A stretch of 64,000 bases of DNA from Aliicoccus persicus. GTDB lineage: Bacteria; Bacillota; Bacilli; Staphylococcales; Salinicoccaceae. Below are positions 1-9,923 of the stretch, piece after piece. The notes beneath the pieces are model-generated. The model ran no database searches. It saw only the letters and a list, made by a program, of their open reading frames with translations, and was not told the DNA's origin. Location of the stretch: contig NZ_FOIT01000004.1 of NCBI RefSeq assembly GCF_900110815.1, positions 33,729-97,728 on the forward strand, read 5' to 3'. The stretch's first letter is position 1. Every line of letters starts with the position of its first letter. A program made the translations under genes and the position numbers.

Positions 1-1
1 C

Positions 2-709
2 GTAGAGAAAGCAGTCAAACATGCGAAACAAATGGTTGAAGATGGTGTAAATATTATTGATGTTGGTGGATATTCTACGCGTCCAGGCCACACGCCAATT
101 ACTGTCGAAGAAGAATTGGCGCGTGTCGTACCTGTCATCGAAGCAATTCGAGATCTAGGTGTGAAAATTTCAGTCGATACGTTTCGGGGAGAAGTTGCAG
201 ATGCAGCACTGAGTGCAGGTGCGCACATGATCAATGATCAATGGGCAGGCCAGTATGATGATATAATGCTTGACGTTGTTGCGAAACATGACGCAGAGAT
301 CATTTTAATGCATAACAACGAACATGGAACATACAAGGATGTTGTCAGCACAGTGTTAAAAGAGCTTGATTATGCGATTAATCTCGCACTTCAGCATGGG
401 ATTAAGAAGAATAAAATTTGGATTGATCCAGGTATCGGTTTCGTAAAATCACGTGAAGAAGAATTGGATCTAATGAAGCGTCTTGATGAAGTTGTCGATA
501 TGGGCTACCCAGTATTACTTGGCACATCACGCAAGCGGTTTATTAAAGATTTAATGGGTGAGGATGTACCACCGAGAGAGCGAGATGCTGCAACGGCTGT
601 GACTTCTGTACATGGCATCAACTGCGGCGTAAAAGCGGTGCGTGTACACAATGTTAAAATGAATCGTATCGTCGCAGATTCATACATGAAGTTGAGGGGA
701 CAGATGTAA
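2..709 (+). CDS. folP: Dihydropteroate synthase (5' end outside window)
   Basis: Condenses 6-hydroxymethyl-7,8-dihydropterin pyrophosphate with p-aminobenzoate to give dihydropteroate in folate synthesis; it is the sulfonamide target. The frame is open from base 2, so the N-terminus lies upstream. Visible family motifs are IIDVGGYSTRPG (pterin/phosphate-binding loop), ISVDT, MINDQW, WIDPGIGF and the C-terminal LGTSRKRFI. The usual length is about 265-280 residues; about 235 are present. The stop overlaps the folB start by one base (TAATG), so translation is coupled. This is a TIM-barrel cytosolic enzyme. Identification is secure; only the start is missing. Confidence 0.95.
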   Translation, partial: VEKAVKHAKQMVEDGVNIIDVGGYSTRPGHTPITVEEELARVVPVIEAIRDLGVKISVDTFRGEVADAALSAGAHMINDQWAGQYDDIMLDVVAKHDAEIILMHNNEHGTYKDVVSTVLKELDYAINLALQHGIKKNKIWIDPGIGFVKSREEELDLMKRLDEVVDMGYPVLLGTSRKRFIKDLMGEDVPPRERDAATAVTSVHGINCGVKAVRVHNVKMNRIVADSYMKLRGQM

Positions 710-1074
710 TGGATATCATCAATGTGAATGGTATAAAAGTTTATGGTTACCACGGTGCACTAAACGCAGAACGTGAAATCGGTCAGTACTTTATCATCGA
801 TGTCTCACTATACTTAGACTTGATGTCAGCGAGTAAAACAGACGCTTTGGATGAGACAATAAATTACGCGGAAGTTTATCAGTTAATAGAAACTGATGTA
901 AAAAATAATCCTGTCAATCTAATCGAACATTTGGGTGGACGCATTATTGATCAGCTGTTTACCACATATGATAAAATAAACGAGATTAAACTCACAGTGA
1001 CAAAACCAAGTCCGCCAATCGATGGGCATTACGACAATGTGAGTGTCACATTAAACAGAAAGCGAGTGAGTTGA
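709..1074 (+). CDS. folB: Dihydroneopterin aldolase
   Basis: Converts 7,8-dihydroneopterin to 6-hydroxymethyl-dihydropterin and glycolaldehyde, the step before FolK. At 121 residues it has the normal length. Family landmarks are GYHGALNAEREIGQ near the N-terminus (catalytic region) and KPSPPIDGHYDNVSV near the C-terminus (pterin-binding/oligomer region). The ATG shares a base with the folP stop, and the stop shares a base with the folK ATG, so folP-folB-folK form one tightly coupled operon. Confidence 0.94.
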   Translation: MDIINVNGIKVYGYHGALNAEREIGQYFIIDVSLYLDLMSASKTDALDETINYAEVYQLIETDVKNNPVNLIEHLGGRIIDQLFTTYDKINEIKLTVTKPSPPIDGHYDNVSVTLNRKRVS

Positions 1075-1541
1075 TGGCACAAGTCTTCTTAGGACTCGGA
1101 AGTAACATTGGCAACCGTGTAGGAAACTTAGATGAAGCGATTGAAAAGCTGGATTCGCATGAGAATATCTCAGTGGTTAGGCAGTCCAGCATCATCGAAA
1201 CAGAACCATATGGTCATGTAGAGCAGGACAAATTTATGAATATGTGTATTGAAATCAATACGAATTTAAGCCCAGTCAGCTTGCTCGATGCCGTGCTTGA
1301 TATCGAACAACAGATGGGACGTGTGCGTATTGAGACGTGGGGACCACGCAATATCGACATCGATATCTTACTCTACGAGGACCTAGAAATCGATTTGCAA
1401 GACTTACAAATTCCTCATGGTGAGCTCCAGAAGAGAATGTTTGTGCTCGAGCCACTTGCAGAAATTGCACCGAACTTTATTCACCCAGTGTTTAAAGAAA
1501 GTATTAAAACATTAAAGCAAAGACTTGAACAATCTGAATAA
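1074..1541 (+). CDS. folK: HPPK, hydroxymethyl-dihydropterin pyrophosphokinase
   Basis: Transfers pyrophosphate from ATP to 6-hydroxymethyl-7,8-dihydropterin, supplying the FolP substrate. Motifs include FLGLGSNIGNR at the N-terminus and WGPRNIDIDILLYED, which carries the Mg-binding Asp pair, followed by IPHGELQKRMFVLEPLAEIAP. A TTG lies just upstream at 1071, but the ATG at 1074 overlaps the folB stop (TGATG) and matches the usual N-terminus, so I start there (155 residues). A 27-bp gap with a GGAG-type ribosome binding site follows before lysS. Confidence 0.94.
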   Translation: MAQVFLGLGSNIGNRVGNLDEAIEKLDSHENISVVRQSSIIETEPYGHVEQDKFMNMCIEINTNLSPVSLLDAVLDIEQQMGRVRIETWGPRNIDIDILLYEDLEIDLQDLQIPHGELQKRMFVLEPLAEIAPNFIHPVFKESIKTLKQRLEQSE

Positions 1542-3059
<1,518 letters not shown>

Positions 3060-3093
3060 GATATTTGATAGGGGTTTCTGAATTATTTGTTGC

Positions 3094-3185
3094 CGTGCTT
3101 ACTCGGGTTGAAAATATGCCGTGAGTAAGCACGGGTTTTGATTTCGTGCTAACTCAGGAGTGAAAAGTGCTGTGAGTAAGCACGG
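3094..3185. repeat. Two palindromic repeat units with CGTGCTTACTC arms
   Basis: Two adjacent imperfect hairpins, 3094-3133 and 3145-3185. Each pairs CGTGCTTACTC (second copy CGTGCTAACTC) with GTGAGTAAGCACG across a 15-16 base loop. There is no T-tract, so they are not ordinary terminators. They belong to the same general class of intergenic palindromes seen near 42.3, 56.3 and 63.9 kb, although the arm sequence differs. Confidence 0.8.
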
Positions 3186-3238
3186 TTTGCCAATTGGGTC
3201 TGGAAAATGGTCATGAATTGGCAATGCGAATCTATCTG

Positions 3239-3308
3239 CGTGTCTGTGAGTAAGTCTCATTGGAACGTAAAGTGTGTGGCAGGTCCGAAACATCCGATTT
3301 GCCGCACA
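3239..3308. repeat. Composite palindromic repeat unit
   Basis: A chimera of two repeat families found elsewhere in the window. The left part (GTGAG, then TCTCATTGGAACGTAAA) matches the degenerate first unit of the 41-bp arrays at 42.3 and 63.9 kb. The right part (GTGTGTGGCAGGTCCGAAA, then TTTGCCGCACA) matches one unit of the 51-53-bp array at 56.4-56.8 kb. It is a single copy, not a tandem array. Confidence 0.7.
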
Positions 3309-3321
3309 TTTTGATTATCAG

Positions 3322-3361
3322 AGTGGGACTCCCAAGAAAAAAACAAACCTTGAGTCCCACT
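3322..3361. repeat. Hairpin with AGTGGGACTC arms
   Basis: AGTGGGACTC at 3322-3331 pairs with GAGTCCCACT at 3352-3361, extended by AAG/CTT towards an A-rich loop. It has no T-tract after the stem. It is the last palindrome in the 430-bp gap between lysS and the tRNA operon, which holds no credible gene. Confidence 0.6.
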
Positions 3362-3428
3362 AATCACCGGATAACTATTAGCCAACCACTCACCAACAAT
3401 TCCCCAATCCACACCACCAAAATTCCTG

Positions 3429-3457
3429 TTGACCAAACATCATTTATATTGTATTAT
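3429..3457 (+). promoter_or_regulatory. Promoter of the tRNA operon
   Basis: TTGACC (3429-3434) and TATTAT (3452-3457) are separated by exactly 17 bases and lie 30 bases before tRNA-Val. This is a good housekeeping-sigma match at the right place for a separate tRNA transcript. Confidence 0.7.
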
Positions 3458-3487
3458 TTATAAAGTTGATACAAATATTCAAATAAC

Positions 3488-3563
3488 GGAGAATTAGCTC
3501 AGCTGGGAGAGCATCTGCCTTACAAGCAGAGGGTCGGCGGTTCGATCCCGTCATTCTCCACCA
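3488..3563 (+). tRNA. tRNA-Val (UAC)
   Basis: Cloverleaf with acceptor stem GGAGAAT/ATTCTCC, anticodon arm TCTGC-CTTACAA-GCAGA (anticodon TAC), T-loop GGTTCGATCCC and an encoded CCA. First gene of a four-tRNA operon. Confidence 0.96.
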
Positions 3564-3588
3564 TTACAAATATACAAATATGTATTGA

Positions 3589-3663
3589 GCGGAAGTAGTT
3601 CAGTGGTAGAACACCACCTTGCCAAGGTGGGGGTCGCGGGTTCGAATCCCGTCTTCCGCTCCA
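3589..3663 (+). tRNA. tRNA-Gly (GCC)
   Basis: Acceptor stem GCGGAAG/CTTCCGC, anticodon arm CCACC-TTGCCAA-GGTGG (anticodon GCC), T-loop GGTTCGAATCC and an encoded CCA. Confidence 0.96.
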
Positions 3664-3670
3664 TTTTTAT

Positions 3671-3756
3671 GCCGGGGTGGCGGAACTGGCAGACGCACAG
3701 GACTTAAAATCCTGCGATAAGTGATTATCGTACCGGTTCGATTCCGGTCCTCGGCA
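3671..3756 (+). tRNA. tRNA-Leu (UAA)
   Basis: Class II tRNA with a long variable arm (GATAAGTGATTATC). The acceptor stem is GCCGGGG/CCTCGGC and the anticodon arm is CAGGA-CTTAAAA-TCCTG (anticodon TAA). No CCA is encoded; it must be added after transcription. Confidence 0.95.
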
Positions 3757-3778
3757 TGTTTTTTAATTACATAATCTC

Positions 3779-3852
<74 letters not shown>

Positions 3853-3855
3853 CTC

Positions 3856-3891
3856 AAACACCATGCGATGGATTTCGCGAGGTGTTTTTTT
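3856..3891 (+). terminator. Terminator of the tRNA operon
   Basis: AAACACC (3856-3862) pairs with GGTGTTT (3881-3887) around an inner GCGA/TCGC stem, followed by a T-run. The convergent regulator gene ends at 3890. Confidence 0.8.
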
Positions 3892-5203
3892 ATTGGAAAA
3901 ATTCACTCAGTATTTCTTTCACTTCTTCAACGGATGATTCTCCAATACCGATCACGATGCTATCCGAATATGACTTATCGATGGCATAATCATTGAGCGG
4001 GATCAAGTCAAATGTACGTGCACGTGCTTCTATATTTTCTCCCGGCACCCTCAACCATATGTGCATGCCGGTATGCATCCCATGCACTTCGACTTCAGGA
4101 TATTTTTCTGATAAAAAATCAGTAATCTCACGTGTTCTTTCCCGATAAATTTTTCGCATGCGGTTGATATGACGAGTGATAAAACCTCTCTCAAAATAAT
4201 GCGCAACGATATGCTGAAGGTGTCTTGGGACATCGCATGTAAAATTTTCTTGATAGTAGCGTTCTGCTAGTGATTTAGGCAACACCATACAAGCCAAACG
4301 CAATGAAGGGAACAACACTTTTGAGAATGTCGTCATATAAATTGTTCGGTCATGTTGATCTAAGCTATGTAAAGACGGCAGCGGGTGGCCATCGTATCGA
4401 AATTCACTATCATAATCGTCTTCTATAATATATCCATTATTCGAGTTCACATACTTAAGCAGCTGAACACGTTTTTGTAAATTCAAAATCGCACCGGTCG
4501 GGAACTGATGTGATGGTGTGACATGTACGATTCTTTCGCTCACTTGATCGACATCGATACCTGTCCGTGTAACGGGCACGGGCTTAAATGCTATGCCGTG
4601 CTTATTCAATACTTTCTTTACAACGGGATATCCTGGATCTTCGATTGAAAAACTCTCATAATCCAATAAATGCATCAATTGATCTAGTAGAAACTCAGTG
4701 GAAGGCCCAATAACGATTTGATCAATTGAGCACGTGACACCTCTGTTATTGTGCATGTACTCATAAATATTCTGCTTCAAAATTTCCTCGCCACTGTCTT
4801 CTCCCTTGTTAAGTAAAGACGCGTCTCTATACACTTCCTGGGCAATTTGTCGAAATGTATCCGCCTGAATAATAGAAGTATCAATGGTCCCAAGTGGCAA
4901 CCGTCTAACTTTCTCAGATGGCCTTTCAATAATCTCCGGATTCTTCTCCTCGAACTTCAACCCTTCAATCGTTTCTATGTAATATCCACTTTTATCCTTG
5001 CTATAGATAAGCCCTTCATCAATCAGCATCGTGTATGCATGTTCAATTGTTGTCATGCTGATGCCAAGATCATCTTTTAACTGGCGTTTACTCGGCAATT
5101 TTTCTTCTGCACCGATCTCATGCATTAGTATTTTATCTTTAATTTGCTTATATAGTTGTTCATAAATCGGTGTGTCCGCATTACGGTCTAACGAGACAAA
5201 CAT
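3890..5203 (-). CDS. pdxR: MocR/PdxR-type regulator (GntR HTH fused to aminotransferase fold)
   Basis: Residues 1-75 form a GntR winged helix (SKRQLKDDLGISMTTIEHAY). Residues 100-437 form a fold-type I aminotransferase domain, with the PLP lysine in FSKVLFPSLRLA and the partner Asp in EDDYDSEFRYDG. PdxR proteins of this family sense pyridoxal phosphate and control the divergent pdxS(T) genes. The divergent placement against pdxS with a 94-bp gap supports that role here. The gene symbol rests on architecture plus context; other MocR regulators look alike. Start chosen at the ATG preceded by AGGAGG. Confidence 0.85.
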   Translation of the reverse strand: MFVSLDRNADTPIYEQLYKQIKDKILMHEIGAEEKLPSKRQLKDDLGISMTTIEHAYTMLIDEGLIYSKDKSGYYIETIEGLKFEEKNPEIIERPSEKVRRLPLGTIDTSIIQADTFRQIAQEVYRDASLLNKGEDSGEEILKQNIYEYMHNNRGVTCSIDQIVIGPSTEFLLDQLMHLLDYESFSIEDPGYPVVKKVLNKHGIAFKPVPVTRTGIDVDQVSERIVHVTPSHQFPTGAILNLQKRVQLLKYVNSNNGYIIEDDYDSEFRYDGHPLPSLHSLDQHDRTIYMTTFSKVLFPSLRLACMVLPKSLAERYYQENFTCDVPRHLQHIVAHYFERGFITRHINRMRKIYRERTREITDFLSEKYPEVEVHGMHTGMHIWLRVPGENIEARARTFDLIPLNDYAIDKSYSDSIVIGIGESSVEEVKEILSEFFQ

Positions 5204-5297
5204 AATCTGACCTCCTAAATTTTATTCAATCTGATTCTTATTAGAGTTCAGATAATATTCTAAACTATATTCAATAAAGATTAAAGGAGATGTCGAA
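5204..5297. promoter_or_regulatory. Divergent pdxR-pdxS control region
   Basis: This 94-bp AT-rich intergenic region separates the two divergent start codons. It contains two exact 8-bp direct repeats, TATTCAAT at 5223-5230 and 5268-5275, spaced 45 bp. MocR regulators are known to bind direct repeats, so these are the best operator candidates. I cannot assign -35/-10 boxes with confidence. Confidence 0.45.
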
Positions 5298-6152
5298 ATG
5301 ACTGAATTTGATTTTAAATATGGCGGTGTCATCATGGATGTGGTGAATGCCCAGCAAGCAAAGATTGCTGAGGCGGCGGGTGCGGTTGCAGTAATGGCGC
5401 TCGAGCGTGTGCCATCTGATATTCGAAAAGAAGGTGGTGTTGCAAGAGCAGCGGATCCACGTATTGTTGAGGAAGTACTAAATGCAGTGTCCATTCCTGT
5501 CATGGCAAAATGTAGAATCGGTCACATCAGTGAAGCGCGTGTACTCGAATCAATGGGTGTCGATTGTATCGATGAGTCTGAAGTACTGACGCCAGCGGAT
5601 GAAGTGTATCATTTGGATAAGTCGATGTATGATGTTGGCTTTGTGTGCGGATGTAGAAACATTGGTGAGGCAGCGCGCAGGCTCGGTGAAGGTGCGAAGA
5701 TGTTGCGCACGAAAGGTGAGCCAGGTACGGGGAATATCGTTGAAGCGGTACGACACATGAGAGAAGTGAATGCACAGATTAGACAGATCAAAGTGATGAA
5801 TGATGATGAGCTGATGACCTACGCTAAAAATCATGGTGCACCATTTGAAGTACTCAAAGAAATTAAAACACTTGGTAAATTACCAGTATTGAACTTTGCC
5901 GCGGGTGGTGTTGCGACGCCTCAAGATGCTACGTTAATGATGGAACTTGGTGCGGATGGTGTGTTCGTCGGATCAGGCATTTTTAAATCAGAAAATCCCG
6001 AAAAATATGCACATGCAATTGTTCAAGCAACTGCAGACTTTAAAAACTATCAATTGATAAAAGACCTCGCAAAAGATCTTGGTCCGGCGATGAGAGGACT
6101 TGATGTCAATCAACTGAGTCCAGAAAATCGGATGTCGGAGAGAGGATGGTAA
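5298..6152 (+). CDS. pdxS: Pyridoxal 5'-phosphate synthase, PdxS subunit, N-terminally short
   Basis: Builds PLP from ribose 5-phosphate, glyceraldehyde 3-phosphate and ammonia in a TIM-barrel dodecamer. Catalytic residues are present: Asp in GGVIMDV, Lys in VMAKCRIGH and Lys in [11 protein letters not shown]. The C-terminus (MSERGW) is complete. At 284 residues it is about 10 shorter than usual: only eight residues precede GGVIMD, so helix alpha-N (typically VKRGMAEMQK), which docks the glutaminase PdxT, is absent. The start is firm: AAAGGAGA precedes the ATG, and upstream in-frame codons are unrelated and reach a stop at 5253. pdxT does not follow; an esterase does. Confidence 0.93.
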   Translation: MTEFDFKYGGVIMDVVNAQQAKIAEAAGAVAVMALERVPSDIRKEGGVARAADPRIVEEVLNAVSIPVMAKCRIGHISEARVLESMGVDCIDESEVLTPADEVYHLDKSMYDVGFVCGCRNIGEAARRLGEGAKMLRTKGEPGTGNIVEAVRHMREVNAQIRQIKVMNDDELMTYAKNHGAPFEVLKEIKTLGKLPVLNFAAGGVATPQDATLMMELGADGVFVGSGIFKSENPEKYAHAIVQATADFKNYQLIKDLAKDLGPAMRGLDVNQLSPENRMSERGW

Positions 6153-6177
6153 CCCTTTATGGGTTACTATTTTTTTA
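6149..6177 (+). terminator. Terminator of pdxS
   Basis: GGTAACCC pairs with GGGTTACT around a TTTAT loop, followed by seven T. It overlaps the pdxS stop codon, leaving no room for a co-transcribed pdxT. Confidence 0.85.
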
Positions 6178-6227
6178 TTTTGTTGTACATTAATAAGTGA
6201 ATGAAGATTGATTTAGAGGTTGATGCG

Positions 6228-7529
6228 ATGATTTGGAAAGTTAGGAATACGGAAGTAAGAGGATGGAATGATGGCGGTATTTGGCGTGTGTCCGGTCTTA
6301 AATATGCAAATGCGGAACGCCATGATATTCCAGAGTTTAACACGATTAAAGGACGCGTCATCAATGCGACGAAACGGGCACCAGCAAGCTTTCAAAACAT
6401 CAATGACAGCTTATCTCCGTTTTTTGGTGGGGAAGAAGAAAATGCACGATATACGGACTACCCACAACGTCTATCGATACATATCCCCATTGATACGAAA
6501 CCAACAGACAAAAAGCCAGTCATGGTCTTTTTGCATGGTGGCAGCTACGTGGGTGGTGCTGGCGATTTAAGAATTTTTGACCCAAAGCGCATCGTTAGAG
6601 AACAAAACGTTATCGTCGTGACTGTAACAAACAGACTAGGGGTACTCGGATACTTGGGCAATAACAGTGATTATCCGAGTAATTTAGGGCTACTTGATCA
6701 AATTGAAGCACTGAGATTTGTGAACAAATATATCTCGTACTTTGGTGGAGACGATAAAAATATCACATTGTTTGGTCAATCCTCTGGTGCAGATTCAGTC
6801 ATGAATTTAATGGTCATCGATGAAACAGAAGGGATGTTCCAAAAGATCATCGTGCAGAGCGCACCGTTTGGTTTAAGACAAAATCGTGAAACGATGAGTA
6901 TGGAGATGTTTACGCATCAGCGTGAAGCATACAAAGATGCAGATATGAAAACATTGATGGGCATACAAGCTGATGTTGGAAAAATTGGTAGTAAATATGG
7001 GTTGAATGGATCGATGCCATTCGGTGCACAATATGGTCACCATCCATTGCCATCCTTGAAGCTGTTCGATGAGAAGTTTATTGAACGGGCAAAAAATGTA
7101 TCTGTCATGATAGGATCAAATGCACGAGAAGTCGTCATGTTTTTAGAAGTTGTTCCGATACTACAACGCATGTACCAAAACGTTGTGACGCGTGTCATCC
7201 CAGAAGCTGCAATCGCTGTACTTTCAAAGCGTATCTATGCCAGTGGCGCGAAGCATTACGCAAAGCTTGCAAAAAATGCCTACTTATATGAAATTTCTTG
7301 GGGTGCGAGACAAAATCTATATCGTGCTTCACATTGCATTGAGTCACCGCTTCTATTTGGTGATGAAGATGTGTGGAAAGACAGTGTATTCATAACGGGT
7401 AAAGACTGGGCAAGTGTTGAACATGATGGAAAAAAACTAAGATATGTGTGGGCAGAATTTGCGAAACACGGCACAATTGATGTAAAACTCACACCGAAGT
7501 TTTTAAAAGTAAATCATTTCAAAAATTAA
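6228..7529 (+). CDS. Type B carboxylesterase
   Basis: Alpha/beta-hydrolase of the carboxylesterase/p-nitrobenzyl esterase family, cytosolic (no signal peptide). It shows the oxyanion loop LHGGSYVGG (residues 102-110), NLGLLDQIEALRFV, the nucleophile elbow FGQSSGADS (Ser about 185) and a catalytic-His region ASHCIESPLLFGD. The protein is 433 residues, shorter than the usual 480-500, with a compact C-terminal region. An upstream ATG at 6201 exists, but GAGGT precedes the ATG at 6228, which I prefer. The substrate is unknown. It stands alone between terminators. Confidence 0.85.
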   Translation: MIWKVRNTEVRGWNDGGIWRVSGLKYANAERHDIPEFNTIKGRVINATKRAPASFQNINDSLSPFFGGEEENARYTDYPQRLSIHIPIDTKPTDKKPVMVFLHGGSYVGGAGDLRIFDPKRIVREQNVIVVTVTNRLGVLGYLGNNSDYPSNLGLLDQIEALRFVNKYISYFGGDDKNITLFGQSSGADSVMNLMVIDETEGMFQKIIVQSAPFGLRQNRETMSMEMFTHQREAYKDADMKTLMGIQADVGKIGSKYGLNGSMPFGAQYGHHPLPSLKLFDEKFIERAKNVSVMIGSNAREVVMFLEVVPILQRMYQNVVTRVIPEAAIAVLSKRIYASGAKHYAKLAKNAYLYEISWGARQNLYRASHCIESPLLFGDEDVWKDSVFITGKDWASVEHDGKKLRYVWAEFAKHGTIDVKLTPKFLKVNHFKN

Positions 7530-7566
7530 AAAAACATGTCGATGAAATTATATCGACATGTTTTTG
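7530..7566. terminator. Bidirectional terminator
   Basis: AAAACATGTCGAT pairs with ATCGACATGTTTT with A-rich and T-rich flanks, so it can stop both the esterase (+) and the nucleoside transporter (-) transcripts. Confidence 0.85.
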
Positions 7567-7576
7567 TTTTAAACAA

Positions 7577-8795
7577 TTATAGGAAGAATCCGACCATAAC
7601 GGCACTTAATATAGATACAAGTGACGCACCGTATACGAGTTTCAGACCGAATCGTGCAACTGTATTACCACTTTCTTCATGGATACCTTTCACAGAACCG
7701 GCAATAATACCGATACTTGAGAAGTTTGCAAATGAAATTAGGAATACAGAAATCATACCTTGCGTTTTTTCAGATAATGTATCTGCAACGGCTATGAAAT
7801 CGAATATAGCGACGAATTCATTTGTGATTAACTTCGTGGCCATAATACTCGCTGCAGCGTGTGCCTCTGCCCATGGGATACCCATTAAGAATGCGAGTGG
7901 CATAAATACATAACCGAGAATATCTTGGAACGTTAAGCTGTTGCCTGGAATTAATAAGAATAAGTTGTTAAGTAAAGCGATCAATGCGATATAACCGATT
8001 AACATCGCACCGACAATAACAGCAACTCTGGCACCGTCCATGATGTAATCGCCAAGCACTTGGGAAAATGATTTTCCTGCTTCTGGATTGTTACTGATTT
8101 CAACATCAGTTTCTTCTTCATGCTGTACCTGCTTCCGGATACGGATTGATGATGTGTGATACCACATAGATACCAAACAAGTTCATAAAAATTGCAACAA
8201 TCACAAAACGTGGTTCTAACTGCGCCATGTATGCACCGACAATTGATAATGAAACGGAACTCATCGCTTGAGCAGACAGTGTGTATAAGCGACGCGCATT
8301 GAGCTGTGGCACGATATGTTTGAGTGTAATGAACACTTCTGATTGGCCAAGAAACATCGAAGCCGCACCATTATATGATTCAATATATGGCATTCCAGTT
8401 ACTTTTGATAGGAACCAACCGATACCTTTGATGACCAGTGGCAGTATACGTAAGAACTGCAGTATACCAATAATGGCTGAAATAAAAATAATTGGCATGA
8501 GCACACCGAAGAAGAATATTGTGCCACCTTCTGGTGCAACATTCACGAGATCCCCAAAGACGAACGAAATCCCTTCTAGTGCAAATCCGAGCAAGACATT
8601 AAACCCATCTGCTAGCCATGCAACAACTGTTTCTCCAACTGTAGTAGATAAAAATATGAAGGCAAAAATAAGTTGTAAACCTAGTAGCATCAGTATGTTA
8701 ATCCAATGTGAGAAGGCACGTTTTCGATCGGAACTCGCGATCCAAGCTAACACCAACGTCACTAAAATACCAACGATACCCATAACGATTGACAT
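7577..8795 (-). pseudogene. nupC: NupC-type concentrative nucleoside transporter, frameshifted
   Basis: Two consecutive frames together make one CNT-family transporter of about 405 residues. The first (8795 to 8118) holds the N-terminal membrane segments, the gate domain and the family motif MFLGQSEVF, ending at [12 protein letters not shown]. The second continues with [14 protein letters not shown] and the C-terminal core ([24 protein letters not shown]). The frames overlap at 8118-8176 and differ by one base, so a single indel near 8120-8135 breaks the gene. It is a real inactivation or a sequencing error. The start is the ATG at 8795, preceded by AAAGGTG, not the upstream ATG. Confidence 0.85.
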
Positions 8796-8874
8796 GAAAA
8801 TCACACCTTTTGTTTTTTGGTATTTTTTTATTCTACACAAAAAGGTGAAATACTTCATCTATTAATCAAAACGA

Positions 8875-8923
8875 TTGAAACGATTAAGATTGTGATATAT
8901 AATCAAAGTCAAAGAAGGTCAAA
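8875..8923 (+). promoter_or_regulatory. ctsR operon promoter with CtsR operator
   Basis: TTGAAA (8875-8880) and TATAAT (8898-8903) with a 17-base spacer form a near-consensus promoter. Four bases downstream lies AGTCAAA-GAA-GGTCAAA (8907-8923), an exact match to the CtsR heptad direct repeat. CtsR bound here would block transcription start, giving autoregulated heat-stress control of the clpC operon. Confidence 0.92.
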
Positions 8924-8937
8924 GAGAGGTGGTCCCC

Positions 8938-9411
8938 ATGAGAAATATGTCCGACATTATTGAAAGCTATTTAAAAGAGCTGATTAAAAAGTCGCAGCAA
9001 GAAGTAGTGGAAATAAAGCGCGCACATATTGCTGAAAAGTTCGACTGTGTACCTTCTCAGTTAAACTATGTTATTAAGACAAGGTTTACGACGGAACACG
9101 GTTACCTTGTGGAAAGCAAACGCGGTGGTGGTGGGTATATTCGAATTACTAAAATTGAAACTCACAATCAAGCGGAATATCTTGCCCATTTGAAACAAGT
9201 GATTGGTAAAAGTGTGTCCCAGCAAAAAGGAGAACATATCGTCCAATCGATGTTAGAAAACGATGTTATCACAGAAAAAGAAGCAAAGATTATTTTAACT
9301 GCAATCCATCGAGAAACATTGATTATAGATTTACCGTATCGCGACCGATTGCGTGCGCATATATTAACGAATATTGTTAACGTCATATTATATAGCGAGG
9401 AAAGCGAATGA
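8938..9411 (+). CDS. ctsR: Class III stress gene repressor CtsR
   Basis: Heat-sensing repressor of clp genes; at stress it is inactivated and passed by McsB to ClpCP for degradation. The N-terminal winged helix includes FDCVPSQLNYVIKTRF and the glycine-rich thermosensing wing KRGGGGYIRI; the C-terminal part dimerises. Length 157 is normal. A GTG at 8929 sits inside the ribosome binding site (AGAGAGGTGG), so the ATG at 8938 is the start. The stop overlaps the mcsA start by four bases. First gene of ctsR-mcsA-mcsB-clpC. Confidence 0.96.
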   Translation: MRNMSDIIESYLKELIKKSQQEVVEIKRAHIAEKFDCVPSQLNYVIKTRFTTEHGYLVESKRGGGGYIRITKIETHNQAEYLAHLKQVIGKSVSQQKGEHIVQSMLENDVITEKEAKIILTAIHRETLIIDLPYRDRLRAHILTNIVNVILYSEESE

Positions 9412-9923
9412 AATGTGAAAACTGCCAAATAAATGAAGCTGTGATTCATGTATCGAAAGGTACTGGATTCCAAAAGTATGATCAGTACTTATGTGAATCG
9501 TGTGCAAATGCGTCATTTGACGTATACTTATCGCACAATAAGGATCACTCAAACATCAATCAGCTGCTAAAAGCATTGTCGAATATGCAGCGAAAACAAT
9601 ACCGTGATCGACCGGTTAAACGTTGTGAATCATGTGGTTCAACGGTAGACTCGATATTGAAGCATGCAAAATTTGGCTGTGCAGATTGTTATCGTACATT
9701 TCCAGATACGACGAAAGAAATCATCGCGCGTGTTCAAGCAAATCAAGTGACGCATGTCGGTAAAGTGCCAGAAAGTGCACTTGAACATCTCAAGGTGAAA
9801 CAGCAGATAGAAAACTTGAAATCAGAACTTGATGCACTCGTAGAAAAACAGAACTTCGAAGATGCCGTCATTGTAAGAGATAAAATCCGTGCACTTGAAG
9901 GTGGTGACATTGATGAGCTCTAA
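9408..9923 (+). CDS. mcsA: McsA, zinc-finger activator of the McsB kinase
   Basis: Adaptor that activates the arginine kinase McsB. The N-terminus has paired CxxC sites (CENC, CESC, CESC, CADC) for zinc. The C-terminus carries a UVR motif (EKQNFEDAVIVRDKIRALE), known to mediate contacts with ClpC/McsB. The protein is 171 residues. It overlaps ctsR by four bases and mcsB by eleven, so expression is coupled. Confidence 0.94.
   Translation: MKCENCQINEAVIHVSKGTGFQKYDQYLCESCANASFDVYLSHNKDHSNINQLLKALSNMQRKQYRDRPVKRCESCGSTVDSILKHAKFGCADCYRTFPDTTKEIIARVQANQVTHVGKVPESALEHLKVKQQIENLKSELDALVEKQNFEDAVIVRDKIRALEGGDIDEL

Noticed and set aside
3260..3463. 67-codon open frame before the tRNA operon
   Set aside because: Crosses repeats, a hairpin and the tRNA promoter; no ribosome binding site and no protein-like composition.
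8929..8937. GTG start for ctsR
   Set aside because: The codon is part of the ribosome binding site; the ATG at 8938 has the correct spacing and matches the family.
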